64,000 nucleotides of DNA, taken from assembly GCF_000227135.1 (NCBI RefSeq), contig NC_018262.1:517053-581052 (forward strand). The letters run 5' to 3'. Position 1 is the stretch's first letter; every line of letters starts with the position of its first letter. Positions 21,705 to 29,826 of this stretch are shown here, one piece after another. This DNA comes from Leishmania donovani. Its lineage: Eukaryota > Euglenozoa > Kinetoplastea > Trypanosomatida > Trypanosomatidae. A program made the position numbers and the translations under genes. The notes beneath the pieces were generated by a model. It saw only the letters and a program-made list of their open reading frames with translations. It ran no database searches and had not been told where the DNA came from.

Positions 21705-23819
21705 ATGGAGGCGAAGCCCAGCAGCCGTAATCCTTTAACGGGAAAGGAATACAGCTCCCGGTACTTTACTCTTTTGAAAGGGCGCGAGCGGCTCCCTATT
21801 TTTGCAGCCAAGTCGCGTATTCAAAAGCTGGTGAGCCAGTATCAGACGCTGCTTCTTGTTGGAGAGACAGGCAGTGGAAAGACAACTCAGGTTCCTCAAT
21901 ACATTTTGGAGCTCAATCCGGAGCACGGAATTGCCTGCACGCAGCCGCGGCGTGTCGCGGCAACAAGCGTGAGTGAGCGCGTGGCTGAAGAGATGGATGT
22001 GGAGCTCGGCGAGGAGGTAGGCTACTCTATTCGTTTCGATGACAAGAGTTCCGAGAAAACACGACTGAAATACCTGACAGATGGTATGCTTCTGCGCGAG
22101 GCGATGACGGATCCACTGTTGAGTTGCTACAGTGTCATTGTTCTCGATGAAGCTCACGAGCGCACTGTATCGACAGACATTTTGATCGGCACCTTGAAGG
22201 AGCTTCTTCCAAAAAGACCGGATCTTCGCATTGTAGTGATGTCTGCAACCCTCGAAGAAAAGCGCTTTCAGGAGTATTTTTCAGAGGCGCCGCTTGTCCA
22301 TATTTCCGGCCGTATGTATGGTGTTGAGGTGTACAACTCAAAGGCACCTGAAGCTAACTATGTGGAAGCGGCCATTCGCACAGCAACGCAGATTCATCTC
22401 TACGAAGGCGAGGGCGACATCCTTATTTTTTTGACTGGCGAAGATGAAATCGAAACGACTGTGGAACGCCTGCAAAACGGTATCAGGATGGCAGAGCACA
22501 GCAGCGCCAACTGCCACCACGGGCCCATTGCAGTCTTGCCCTTGTACTCCTCCCTACCCCCGTCGCAGCAGCGAAAGGTGTTTCAGACAGTTCCGGAGGG
22601 AACGCGCAAGATAGTTGTGGCGACAAACGTGGCCGAAACTTCATTGACAATCGAAGGCGTTGTTTTTGTGATTGACTGCGGCTTTTCGAAGCAAAAAGTT
22701 TTCAATCCGAAGCTTCGAGTGGAATCGCTGCTTGTAACGCCAATCAGCCAAGCGAGTGCTCGGCAGCGCTGCGGTCGTGCTGGGCGTACGAGGCCAGGAA
22801 AATGCTTTCGACTCTATACGGCAAAATCTTTTCACTCTGCTCTGCAGCCCAACACGTACCCTGAAATTCTTCGTTGCAACCTCGGCAGTATTGTTTTGCA
22901 TATGAAAAAAATGGGTATTGAGGATTTGGTGAACTTCGACTTTGTGGAGCCGCCGGCGCCTGAGACGCTGATGCGCGCGTTGGAGTTGCTCAATTACCTC
23001 GGCGCATTGGATGACGACGGCAATCTGACAGAGGAGGGGAATTTGATGTCAGAGTTTCCGGTCGATCCGGAAATGGCATCAATGCTTTTTCACAGCCCTA
23101 AGTTTGGATCTTCTGAGGATATTGCACGAATTTGTGCTATGCTGTCGGTGCAAAATCCATTCATCACTCCCTCAAATGATCAGCGAGGCCGTGCAATGCG
23201 GTGCCGCGAACAGTTCTACCATCCAACAGGGGACCACATTTCGTACCTGAACATCTTTAATGTGTTCTACGAGATGAAGAACCAGAGCTCCTCTTGGTGC
23301 ACAGAGAACTACATCAATCCTCGGGTTATGAAGCAGGCGGTCAACATTTACCGCCAACTTGTCGGAATCTTGCGACGTCTGAGTTTGCCTATTTGCAGCA
23401 CGTACACAGCGCAGCAGCGGCGCGTGCAGGGTGATGACGCTCCAGCGGAGTTGGAATTCGCAAACGAGGTGCGTCGCGCCATAGTGAAAGGGTACTTCAC
23501 AAAGGTGGCGCTCTCTCTTCCGACAAAGCACCAGTTTATGACGCTTAAAGACGATGTTAAGTGCCTTCTTTTTCCATCGACATACCTGAACCGCCGCCCC
23601 AAATTTGTGGTATTTAACGAGCTAGTCCTCACGAGCAACACGTATATTAGAACGGTAACAGCTGTCTCCGAAGACTGGCTGCTCGAGTCGAGCCCTTCGT
23701 ACTTCGCCCAGGATGAGTTTGAAGGCATTACGAAGCAAGTTTTTGATGAGATTTTCCGAAGGCAAGGCAAGGAGAAAGAGCGTCGTTCGAAACGAGCACG
23801 GACACCCAGTGATGACTAG
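21705..23819 (+). CDS. DEAH-box RNA helicase, Prp43/DHX15-like
   Basis: ATP-dependent RNA helicase of 704 aa, the size expected for Prp43/DHX15, which dismantles spent spliceosomes and remodels pre-ribosomes. Motif I GETGSGKTT starts at residue 53; Ia TQPRRVAA; motif II DEAH at 148-151; motif III SAT; motif V TNVAETSLT; motif VI QRCGRAGRTRPG. The C-terminal half has the winged-helix and ratchet region (LELLNYLGALDD, LMSEFPVDPEMA) and an OB-fold region (ANEVRRAIVKGYFTKVA, FNELVLTSNTYIRTVTAVSEDWL). It ends in a basic tail (KEKERRSKRARTPSDD) like a nuclear signal. Trypanosomatids need spliceosome recycling for trans-splicing, so a nuclear role fits. Codon use is visibly more A/T-ending than in flanking genes. 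The absence of the large N-terminal extension of Prp2/Prp16/Prp22 favours Prp43. Confidence 0.92.
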   Translation: MEAKPSSRNPLTGKEYSSRYFTLLKGRERLPIFAAKSRIQKLVSQYQTLLLVGETGSGKTTQVPQYILELNPEHGIACTQPRRVAATSVSERVAEEMDVELGEEVGYSIRFDDKSSEKTRLKYLTDGMLLREAMTDPLLSCYSVIVLDEAHERTVSTDILIGTLKELLPKRPDLRIVVMSATLEEKRFQEYFSEAPLVHISGRMYGVEVYNSKAPEANYVEAAIRTATQIHLYEGEGDILIFLTGEDEIETTVERLQNGIRMAEHSSANCHHGPIAVLPLYSSLPPSQQRKVFQTVPEGTRKIVVATNVAETSLTIEGVVFVIDCGFSKQKVFNPKLRVESLLVTPISQASARQRCGRAGRTRPGKCFRLYTAKSFHSALQPNTYPEILRCNLGSIVLHMKKMGIEDLVNFDFVEPPAPETLMRALELLNYLGALDDDGNLTEEGNLMSEFPVDPEMASMLFHSPKFGSSEDIARICAMLSVQNPFITPSNDQRGRAMRCREQFYHPTGDHISYLNIFNVFYEMKNQSSSWCTENYINPRVMKQAVNIYRQLVGILRRLSLPICSTYTAQQRRVQGDDAPAELEFANEVRRAIVKGYFTKVALSLPTKHQFMTLKDDVKCLLFPSTYLNRRPKFVVFNELVLTSNTYIRTVTAVSEDWLLESSPSYFAQDEFEGITKQVFDEIFRRQGKEKERRSKRARTPSDD

Positions 23820-24253
23820 CCCCCTTCTCAAAACACATACAAATTCGACTCATAAGTCTGTAATTGTTCTCACTAAATTGCCTGTTGCTCTTATGTCCGT
23901 AGCGTAACAACGTCTAAAACAAAAAGTAAACTAAGCTAAAGAGGCCTGGATAAAGCGCTAAAATTCGTATGGTGGTTACTTGCTGGTCGCACTAGTTGAT
24001 CTCGTCTCGATTGGAAGAGCTCTTTTTTTGAGCGCTTGCACCGAAAGTTGGTGGGCTTCTTGCTCTGAGTGCAAAAACACGTGCGCTTAGTGACGAGGGA
24101 CAAAACAAACAGCAAACAAAAATGCAACTTCTCTTTCCTCCCGATACCTTCTCTCTCTCTCTTGAGCGCATCTCCTCTCTGCCTCTTATATCTGCGGCTG
24201 TATCTCAGAGCTTCGCTTACTTTTTTTTCGGCCGAAAGAAGAACAACAAAAAC
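23820..24253. other. Spacer between helicase and ARMET-like gene
   Basis: Short A/T-richer spacer ending in a long pyrimidine tract and splice acceptor. Nothing else seen. Confidence 0.7.
24129..24208 (+). promoter_or_regulatory. Predicted spliced-leader acceptor, ARMET-like gene
   Basis: Extended CT-rich tract with AG at 24207-24208, 45 nt before the ATG at 24254. The upstream in-frame ATG at 24122 lies before the tract and would be spliced away. Confidence 0.65.
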
Positions 24254-24913
24254 ATGAAACTCTTCTTTGCAGCAGTTTTATTTGCCGTTTTTGCCGTCAC
24301 ACTAGTGTCGGCTGGCATGACCGAGTCTGACTTTAAGAAGATGAAGGTTAAAGATCTTCGTGCTTTCTTGCAGGATCGTGGGCTGGAGTGTGCAGGGTGC
24401 CAGGAGAAGAGCGATTTTGTCCGCATGGCGTACCAGCACCGCGACACAAACCCAGTCGGAAGTGCGGTAAAGCGCGAAATCCCCAACAAAAAGTTTTGGG
24501 AGGCATGGGGTGACATCGCCAAAAACGAGTGTCAGAATGCTGTGAGGCGGCGAGGAAACGATGAGGGCACCGAGCCATTTTCCACTATTTGCGACACTAT
24601 TCACTCCGCAGTTGATTCTTACCTGATGCAGCACGGAAGACGTGTTGCCAATCAACTCAAGAAGACGCCGCAGGACCTGCTTAAGACCTCGTTTAAAGAT
24701 GTTTACTTTGAGGCTGGCTCTCACCTCTTTCAGACGCTAGCGGATTACTGTCTCGGGTCTCCTTCGTTGCAGAAAGCGTGTCAGTCCTTAGGGTCTGTCA
24801 TGAGCGCAATGGATGGTTCTTCTGGTGCAGATTTTCGAATTTGGACTACCAATGTCGGGATTGAAAATACGAATCCCATGTACGAAATCATCGACGGGCG
24901 TGACGATTTGTGA
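24254..24913 (+). CDS. ARMET/MANF C-domain-like ER luminal protein with DDL-type retention signal
   Basis: Protein of 219 aa with a clear signal peptide (MKLFFAAVLFAVFAVTLVSA, cleavage likely after A20). Directly after it is a SAP-like helix-loop-helix, KVKDLRAFLQDRGLECAGCQ, with a CxxC (CAGC) placed as the CxxC of the MANF/ARMET C-terminal domain. The rest is predicted helical with several Cys (ECQNAV, TICDTI, DYCLGS, KACQSL) that could form disulfides. The C-terminus is RDDL; trypanosomatid BiP is retained in the ER through MDDL, so this is a plausible retention signal. MANF-family proteins are ER stress-linked chaperone co-factors that bind GRP78/BiP; that role here is inference. The saposin-like N-domain of animal MANF is not evident in its usual place. 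The start at 24254 is set by the splice acceptor and signal peptide. Confidence 0.8.
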   Translation: MKLFFAAVLFAVFAVTLVSAGMTESDFKKMKVKDLRAFLQDRGLECAGCQEKSDFVRMAYQHRDTNPVGSAVKREIPNKKFWEAWGDIAKNECQNAVRRRGNDEGTEPFSTICDTIHSAVDSYLMQHGRRVANQLKKTPQDLLKTSFKDVYFEAGSHLFQTLADYCLGSPSLQKACQSLGSVMSAMDGSSGADFRIWTTNVGIENTNPMYEIIDGRDDL

Positions 24914-25408
24914 AGAAGGGGCTTTCAGGCACTTTCCGGAAGGTTTAGCTCTTTCTCAATTAGGTCTTTTTTCCCTTTTCCCTCAGCGCGATATGCAGCA
25001 CTGTTTTATCTAGTTTTCCCTGATGTCTAGCGCGAGATGGGCTCTCGTGACTAGTCTTTTTTTCCACGACTCTATAACCGAGAAAACACACACTGTACAT
25101 AGCAAGCAAGCGACATCATTCTGTAGCCTGCCCAAAGTTTCAAAAGGCTGTCTAGGTACTCTTCCGCGGCTCCAACTTCTTTGCTGTCCTTTGCTTTTAG
25201 CCGCTCACATTACTTCTCCGCTACACCGAGCTGTCCAGGTGGCTCTCATCTCTCCTTGACTACGACAATGCGGAAACTCTCTTCCCCCTTCAACTTCGAC
25301 AGTTCACCGCTTCTTCCCTGCGCCCTACACGGCTTTACTCTGCACACTATCCGGAAAGCTGTATGCTGAACGCCAGCCACTGACGATCAGAAGTCTGTTT
25401 CGTTCCCC

Positions 25409-25457
25409 TAACTACTCCTTTTCCTTTCTTTTTTGTGTTCGTCTTCTCCCTTTACAG
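25409..25457 (+). promoter_or_regulatory. Predicted spliced-leader acceptor, first SDR
   Basis: T/C-rich tract ending in CCCTTTACAG; AG at 25456-25457, 36 nt before the ATG. Confidence 0.65.
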
Positions 25458-25469
25458 ACAGGACACGCA

Positions 25470-25493
25470 AACACACACACACACACACACACA
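25470..25493 (+). repeat. (CA)n repeat in predicted 5'UTR
   Basis: About twelve AC units between the predicted splice site and the start codon, directly abutting ATG at 25494. Confidence 0.9.
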
Positions 25494-26195
25494 ATGAAGT
25501 CCGTGTTCATCACCGGCGGGAACCGCGGGATCGGACTGGAGACGGCGCGCCAGATGGGCAAGCTTGGCTACTATGTAATCATTAGCTGCCGCGATGAGGA
25601 GAAGGCGAAGACCGCCATTGAGAAGGTATCCGCAGAGGGTGTGAAGGCTGACTACGTAATCATGGATGTGGTGGACGAATCCTCTGTTGCGAAGGCAGCT
25701 GCGGAGGTGTCCAAGAAGGTCAACGGCGTTCTCGATGCGCTCATCAATAACGCTGGATATGCCGCTCCTTCTGGTGACATGAGCCGCGTCAACCTCGATG
25801 AGATGCGGAGGTGCTATGAGGTGAACGTGATCGGCACTGTATGCGTGACAAACCACTTCCTGGAAATGGTGAAGAAGTCGTCCGCTGGTCGGATTGTGAA
25901 CGTTGGGTCCATCATGGGGAGCTGCCAGCTGGAAGTCGCTGCTCTGAGCCACACTCCATACAACTGCTCGAAGGCTGCCCTGAACATGTACACTGTGAAT
26001 CTGGCAAGCTCGCTGAAGGATACGAATGTGAAAGCGAATTGCGCTCATCCCGGGTGGGTGAAGACGGACATGGGCGGCGCCAAAGCACCATTGGAAGTCA
26101 CTGAGGGAGCGGAGACGAGCGTGTACCTCGCCACGCTGCCGGCCGATGGCCCCACCGGCGGGTTCTTCCACAAGTGCGATCGTCTGCCCTGGTAG
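25494..26195 (+). CDS. Short-chain dehydrogenase/reductase, carbonyl reductase-like
   Basis: Classical SDR of 233 aa, NAD(P)H-dependent, single Rossmann domain. Cofactor loop TGGNRGIG at residues 7-14, CRDEEKAKTA after beta-2 (Arg suggests NADPH preference), NNAG motif, catalytic Ser in VGSIMGS, Tyr156 and Lys160 in YNCSK, and HPGWVKTDMGG after the active site. The C-terminal ending LPADGPTGGFFHKCDRLPW is typical of the CBR1-like branch. No signal or targeting sequence, so cytosolic is likely. Substrate unknown; quinones and carbonyl compounds are usual for this branch. The next gene is a diverged paralog with the same C-terminal signature, so this is a tandem pair. Confidence 0.9.
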   Translation: MKSVFITGGNRGIGLETARQMGKLGYYVIISCRDEEKAKTAIEKVSAEGVKADYVIMDVVDESSVAKAAAEVSKKVNGVLDALINNAGYAAPSGDMSRVNLDEMRRCYEVNVIGTVCVTNHFLEMVKKSSAGRIVNVGSIMGSCQLEVAALSHTPYNCSKAALNMYTVNLASSLKDTNVKANCAHPGWVKTDMGGAKAPLEVTEGAETSVYLATLPADGPTGGFFHKCDRLPW

Positions 26196-26815
26196 CTGTA
26201 ATAAAAAGCTTCTTTTGCTTCTACCATCTCGAGGCACCCCTTCTCCTCGCTCAAAGCGGGAGGCACTCTGCGGCTGCTTGTTTTCCACGAAGAGCAGCAG
26301 GCTTGGCGTTCCTCGCCTATTGCTGCTCGTGAAAAGCGGATGCTGCAAAGTCTTGCTATTTTGGGCACGACAGCACGCTATACATCGCAGCTCTGTCGCG
26401 CGCCACACTTTTGTGGCTCTCTTCGTTTTGCGAGCACTTTCACTACAAATGACGGTGCTTTGCCTGCGTTTTCTCTGCACTGAATGTTTTCATCGTTCCT
26501 GACTCTGTGGGAATTCGTCTGAGCTTCTCGTAGTATCTTGTGACCAATGCCAGTCGATGGAAGCTCGACTCTTCGCTCCTTTGCACCTTCAAAAGTGTGC
26601 TGCGTCGATCCTGACAGGGGAGATTGCAGTGCTGCGCCGATAAAAAAAAACTGTCTGTACTGACTTCTCACTTCATGTATCTATTTCACTCCTCCAAGCG
26701 TTTTGCCCGTCTTCACAGTGAGTTCTTTCACATTCCCAGTTTCCAACCCGATTCGTGCAGCTTGCCAATCAGCTGCAGTAGCACTCATATCCACACGCTG
26801 CATTCACTCATCGTC
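26196..26815. other. Spacer between the two SDR genes
   Basis: Non-coding; a pyrimidine-rich stretch ends in AG at 26717-26718, about 97 nt before the next ATG. Confidence 0.65.
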
Positions 26816-27580
26816 ATGTCCGCTCCGAAAAAGGTGGCGCTTGTGACTGGTGCCAACCGTGGGATTGGATTTGCGACTGCTCGTCGCCTTGGTGAGCTTG
26901 GTTTCAAGGTACTTCTCGGCGCACGTGATGTAAAGCGCGGCGAGGAGGCTGTCAACACGCTGCGTAACGACAAGCTGGATGTGGACTTGCTGCTGATGAC
27001 GCCGACGGAGCACGCCTCTGTGGAGGCCGCTGTGCAGAAGGTTGAAGCTGACTACAAACGCCTCGATGTGCTAATCAACAACGCGGCTCTCATGGATTTC
27101 GACAACAAGGTGTTCCCCTTGAACATCCAGCGCATGCGCGATGAGTTCGAGATCAACTTCTTTGCCACCGTGGACATCACAAACAGCTTCCTCCCGCTGA
27201 TGCTGCGGTCTTCGGAGGCGCCGCGTCTAGTGTTTGTGTCGACGCCGCTTGGAACGCATGAGACGGTGGACCGCCCGCAGAACAAGTACGCCCACCCCAA
27301 CTTGACAGCGTATAAGTGCACCAAGTCCGCTGTGAACATGTACGCGCACAACCTTGCCAAGTACCTCGAGAACTACTCTGAGGAGGCTGGTGGCAGCGCC
27401 GCTTCTGCGAAGGTGAACTGCTGCTACCCTGGCTACGTTCAAACTGATATGTGCTTCAACTCTACGGAGGCACACTTCACTCCCTACGAGGGCGCTGAGA
27501 CGAGCGTGTGGCTCGCCACCCTGCCGGCGGATGGGCCGACCGGCGGCTTCTACCACCGTGCCAAGAAGCTACCATGGTAG
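26816..27580 (+). CDS. Short-chain dehydrogenase/reductase, second tandem copy
   Basis: SDR of 254 aa from the ATG at 26816; the frame is open upstream to 26624 but the 26816 start follows the splice acceptor and aligns with the neighbour. Cofactor loop TGANRGIG (residues 11-18), GARDVKRGEEA, catalytic pair Tyr166 and Lys170 in YKCTK, Ser in FVSTPLG, and the same LPADGPTGGFYHRAKKLPW ending. It differs from the upstream copy in NNAA in place of NNAG, in a longer loop before the active-site Tyr (ETVDRPQNKYAHPNLTAY) and in an insertion after it (ENYSEEAGGSAAS). These loop changes suggest a different substrate. Likely an old tandem duplication, now well diverged. Confidence 0.88.
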   Translation: MSAPKKVALVTGANRGIGFATARRLGELGFKVLLGARDVKRGEEAVNTLRNDKLDVDLLLMTPTEHASVEAAVQKVEADYKRLDVLINNAALMDFDNKVFPLNIQRMRDEFEINFFATVDITNSFLPLMLRSSEAPRLVFVSTPLGTHETVDRPQNKYAHPNLTAYKCTKSAVNMYAHNLAKYLENYSEEAGGSAASAKVNCCYPGYVQTDMCFNSTEAHFTPYEGAETSVWLATLPADGPTGGFYHRAKKLPW

Positions 27581-28327
27581 TACCACCGCGCGGTGTGCAA
27601 TTTTATTTGTTTGTCGACCCGCTCTTTTGCACTACTAGGATCGCCTCTAACGTTTTAGACGAGGAAGCCTTCCCCCGCAAGCGCACCCGCATTGCACCTT
27701 GTTTCCCTCGAAAACGTATCTCCTTATTTTCCGCCTCTCTTGTCCTTAGCTCACCTCTCTATCGGCATTTCCCGTTTCTTAGTAGCTGATTTGTGCTGTC
27801 GTGTTGACTCGCTCACATTGCGGGGAAGGGTTTCATTCTCGACCTAGCAATTCGTGTGCTTCACGCTGACGCAAGGAAATGAAGGAAAAAGCATCTGACT
27901 TTGAGTGGGGGTCTATCTTGCACTCACCACCTCTCAGAAGCTAAGAATGAGAATAATGCGAGTCTCGCAGCGCAGCCAGCAGTGCCGATATGGAACTGGT
28001 TATGGGTGCGTGTAAGTACAGGGGATTGCTGTGCACTCCAGAGTCTAACTCATGTTCGCTCCCTGACCGATGGGCGGTGAATCACTGAACGCGATTGTAT
28101 TACTAATTCTCGCTTTTACTTTTCGCTCTCTTTGTTCAGTCGCGCATATTGAAGTTGTTGTTGCTGACTGGTTACCCGCATGCCAGAACCGAGTGGCGCA
28201 TCGGAATCACACATGCTGTGTGCATTTTTCTCCGCTTGCCTTTGAAAGAAAAAAGGGGAAGGGCGTGCTTGGACGAGCCACCAAGATTAGCGAATAAAGA
28301 AAAAAGGGGCAAAGTTATCAAGATCTT
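27581..28327. other. Spacer before small acidic protein
   Basis: Non-coding; the best acceptor is the tract ending in TTTGTTCAG at 28131-28139. Confidence 0.65.
28108..28139 (+). promoter_or_regulatory. Predicted spliced-leader acceptor
   Basis: T/C-rich tract with AG at 28138-28139, about 188 nt upstream of the ATG at 28328. Confidence 0.55.
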
Positions 28328-28879
28328 ATGTCGGGCAGCGCGTACCGCGACTCCGCGGGTGACGGGTTACAGGAAGAAGAGGAGGAAGAGCTAGGACTTC
28401 CATCATCTCGAACATCCGCCGCGGAGGAGTGCAGCCGCAGCGGGAGTGCCGTCGACGGCGGCAAGAACGTACTCTCTAGAACTCCGGATGACAGTGCAAT
28501 GCGAAGTTTTCGCGCGGCAGACGCCGACGATGAGTTTGCACTAGACATTCCGTTCGTGACGTCAAAAGGCAGCGCATCAGCCACTGGGCTTGGAGCATTC
28601 GCACATACAAGCTTCACCATCTCATCAAATGTCGACATCGGACGGCATCAGCGAAGGACGGCTGCGTCAACTGCCGCAGCCCAATCTTCAGTGTCTGGCA
28701 AGGAGCAGGGGGAAAGACAGTTGTCGATTGCTGGCAACTGGGAGAAAGCAGAAAATGTGTCACTGAACAAGTACCAGGGGTCCGACATACTGGATGATTC
28801 TGACTCCCCACAGGATGAGGTAGAGTTCCAAGCTTGGAAAGCGCGAGACGCGTTTCGGCGGCAACAGCTGCTACTATGA
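28328..28879 (+). CDS. Small acidic, Ser-rich protein of unknown function
   Basis: Protein of 183 aa, hydrophilic and probably mostly disordered: an acidic run LQEEEEEELG near residue 15, Ser/Ala-rich middle, and the only helix-like stretch at the C-terminus, DEVEFQAWKARDAFRRQQLLL. That final stretch distantly recalls the EYEAWKVRELKR segment of the spliceosomal protein MFAP1, but the match is a single short helix and I do not assign it. The frame uses normal codons and has a splice acceptor upstream, which favours a real gene over chance. A minus-strand frame of 235 aa overlaps it (28648-29355) but is less credible. Confidence 0.6.
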   Translation: MSGSAYRDSAGDGLQEEEEEELGLPSSRTSAAEECSRSGSAVDGGKNVLSRTPDDSAMRSFRAADADDEFALDIPFVTSKGSASATGLGAFAHTSFTISSNVDIGRHQRRTAASTAAAQSSVSGKEQGERQLSIAGNWEKAENVSLNKYQGSDILDDSDSPQDEVEFQAWKARDAFRRQQLLL

Positions 28880-29826
28880 AACTCATGTGCCTGCAAGTAC
28901 ACTGTTTCGTTGTACAGGTCGTCGGTGGCTAACAGTGAGCCTGCTGGGATGTAAGGGTGTGGATGTGGAAAGGTAGATGACGCGTACGATGGATATGACC
29001 CTAGGCTTTCGATTTGTGGTGTGCGACACTCCGCGAGCGGCGACCTGATGCAGCGCACTGGTGGCTCTCTGGAATGGCCCTCGTTGCCCTGAACTCGACA
29101 TAGCGGCCGATGCCGATGAGCTCTGTTTGCTGTTCCACACAAGGGGGAAGAGGAAAGCCGCAACTTTTCTTTTTCGTCCATGCCTGCGGCTTGATTGCTA
29201 CTCTCGTCTTGGCCTACAAAGCAGAGAACACAGGCGCGCGTGGCAACCTCTGATGTCAACGCTGCCGATGAGGCAGCTGTGATGGGCTCCCCGATCCCTC
29301 TTATTCTTCCCCTAGCTGTTCTTTTGTTTCGCCCTTGGGGCGGTTGCCGCCCCACAAATTAAAATAGCCCGTGCTGTTTTTCTGCTCAAGCTTTGTCTCA
29401 CCGCCTCTACATCTATCACGACGAAGAGGAAGCATCTGCCACGGACCATTTGGGGCACTTCTTTCTGCTCTTTTTTTCCTTGCGAAGGGCGAAAACAGAA
29501 TGCGATGTGACGCCTCCTGTGCACACTGAAAAGCTAGAGACTTGAGGTATTCACCTCCACAGCTTCATGCTCTCTTTTCCTATTAGCCTACTCAGCACAC
29601 TATTCCAGCGAGACAGCCAAAGATCAGAGACGTAGAAACGTTTTTTTTTCCATAGACGCACCGATTCCCTCGGCTAGGGTGCAGGCAAATAGCAGAACAA
29701 CCTAACGCACTGGTGGCAGCAAGAAGACGGTTATAAAATCGAATATCCATACAACTACCTGCACATAAATGTAGACGCACACATACACGCACACACACAC
29801 ACACACAAAGCGCTTTCGGTGAAAAG
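28880..29826. other. Spacer before CCDC39-like gene
   Basis: Non-coding; contains a (CA)n run at 29789-29806, close to the next start codon. No element recognised. Confidence 0.65.

Larger units (their letters stand above)
24914..25493. other. Spacer before first SDR gene, ending in CA repeat
   Basis: Non-coding with scattered pyrimidine tracts, a splice acceptor at 25456-25457 and a (CA)n run reaching the start codon. Confidence 0.7.

Noticed and set aside
28648..29355. Minus-strand frame of 235 aa
   Set aside because: Opposes a plus-strand gene with a good splice acceptor; composition is typical of a chance frame and the strand is wrong for the cluster.
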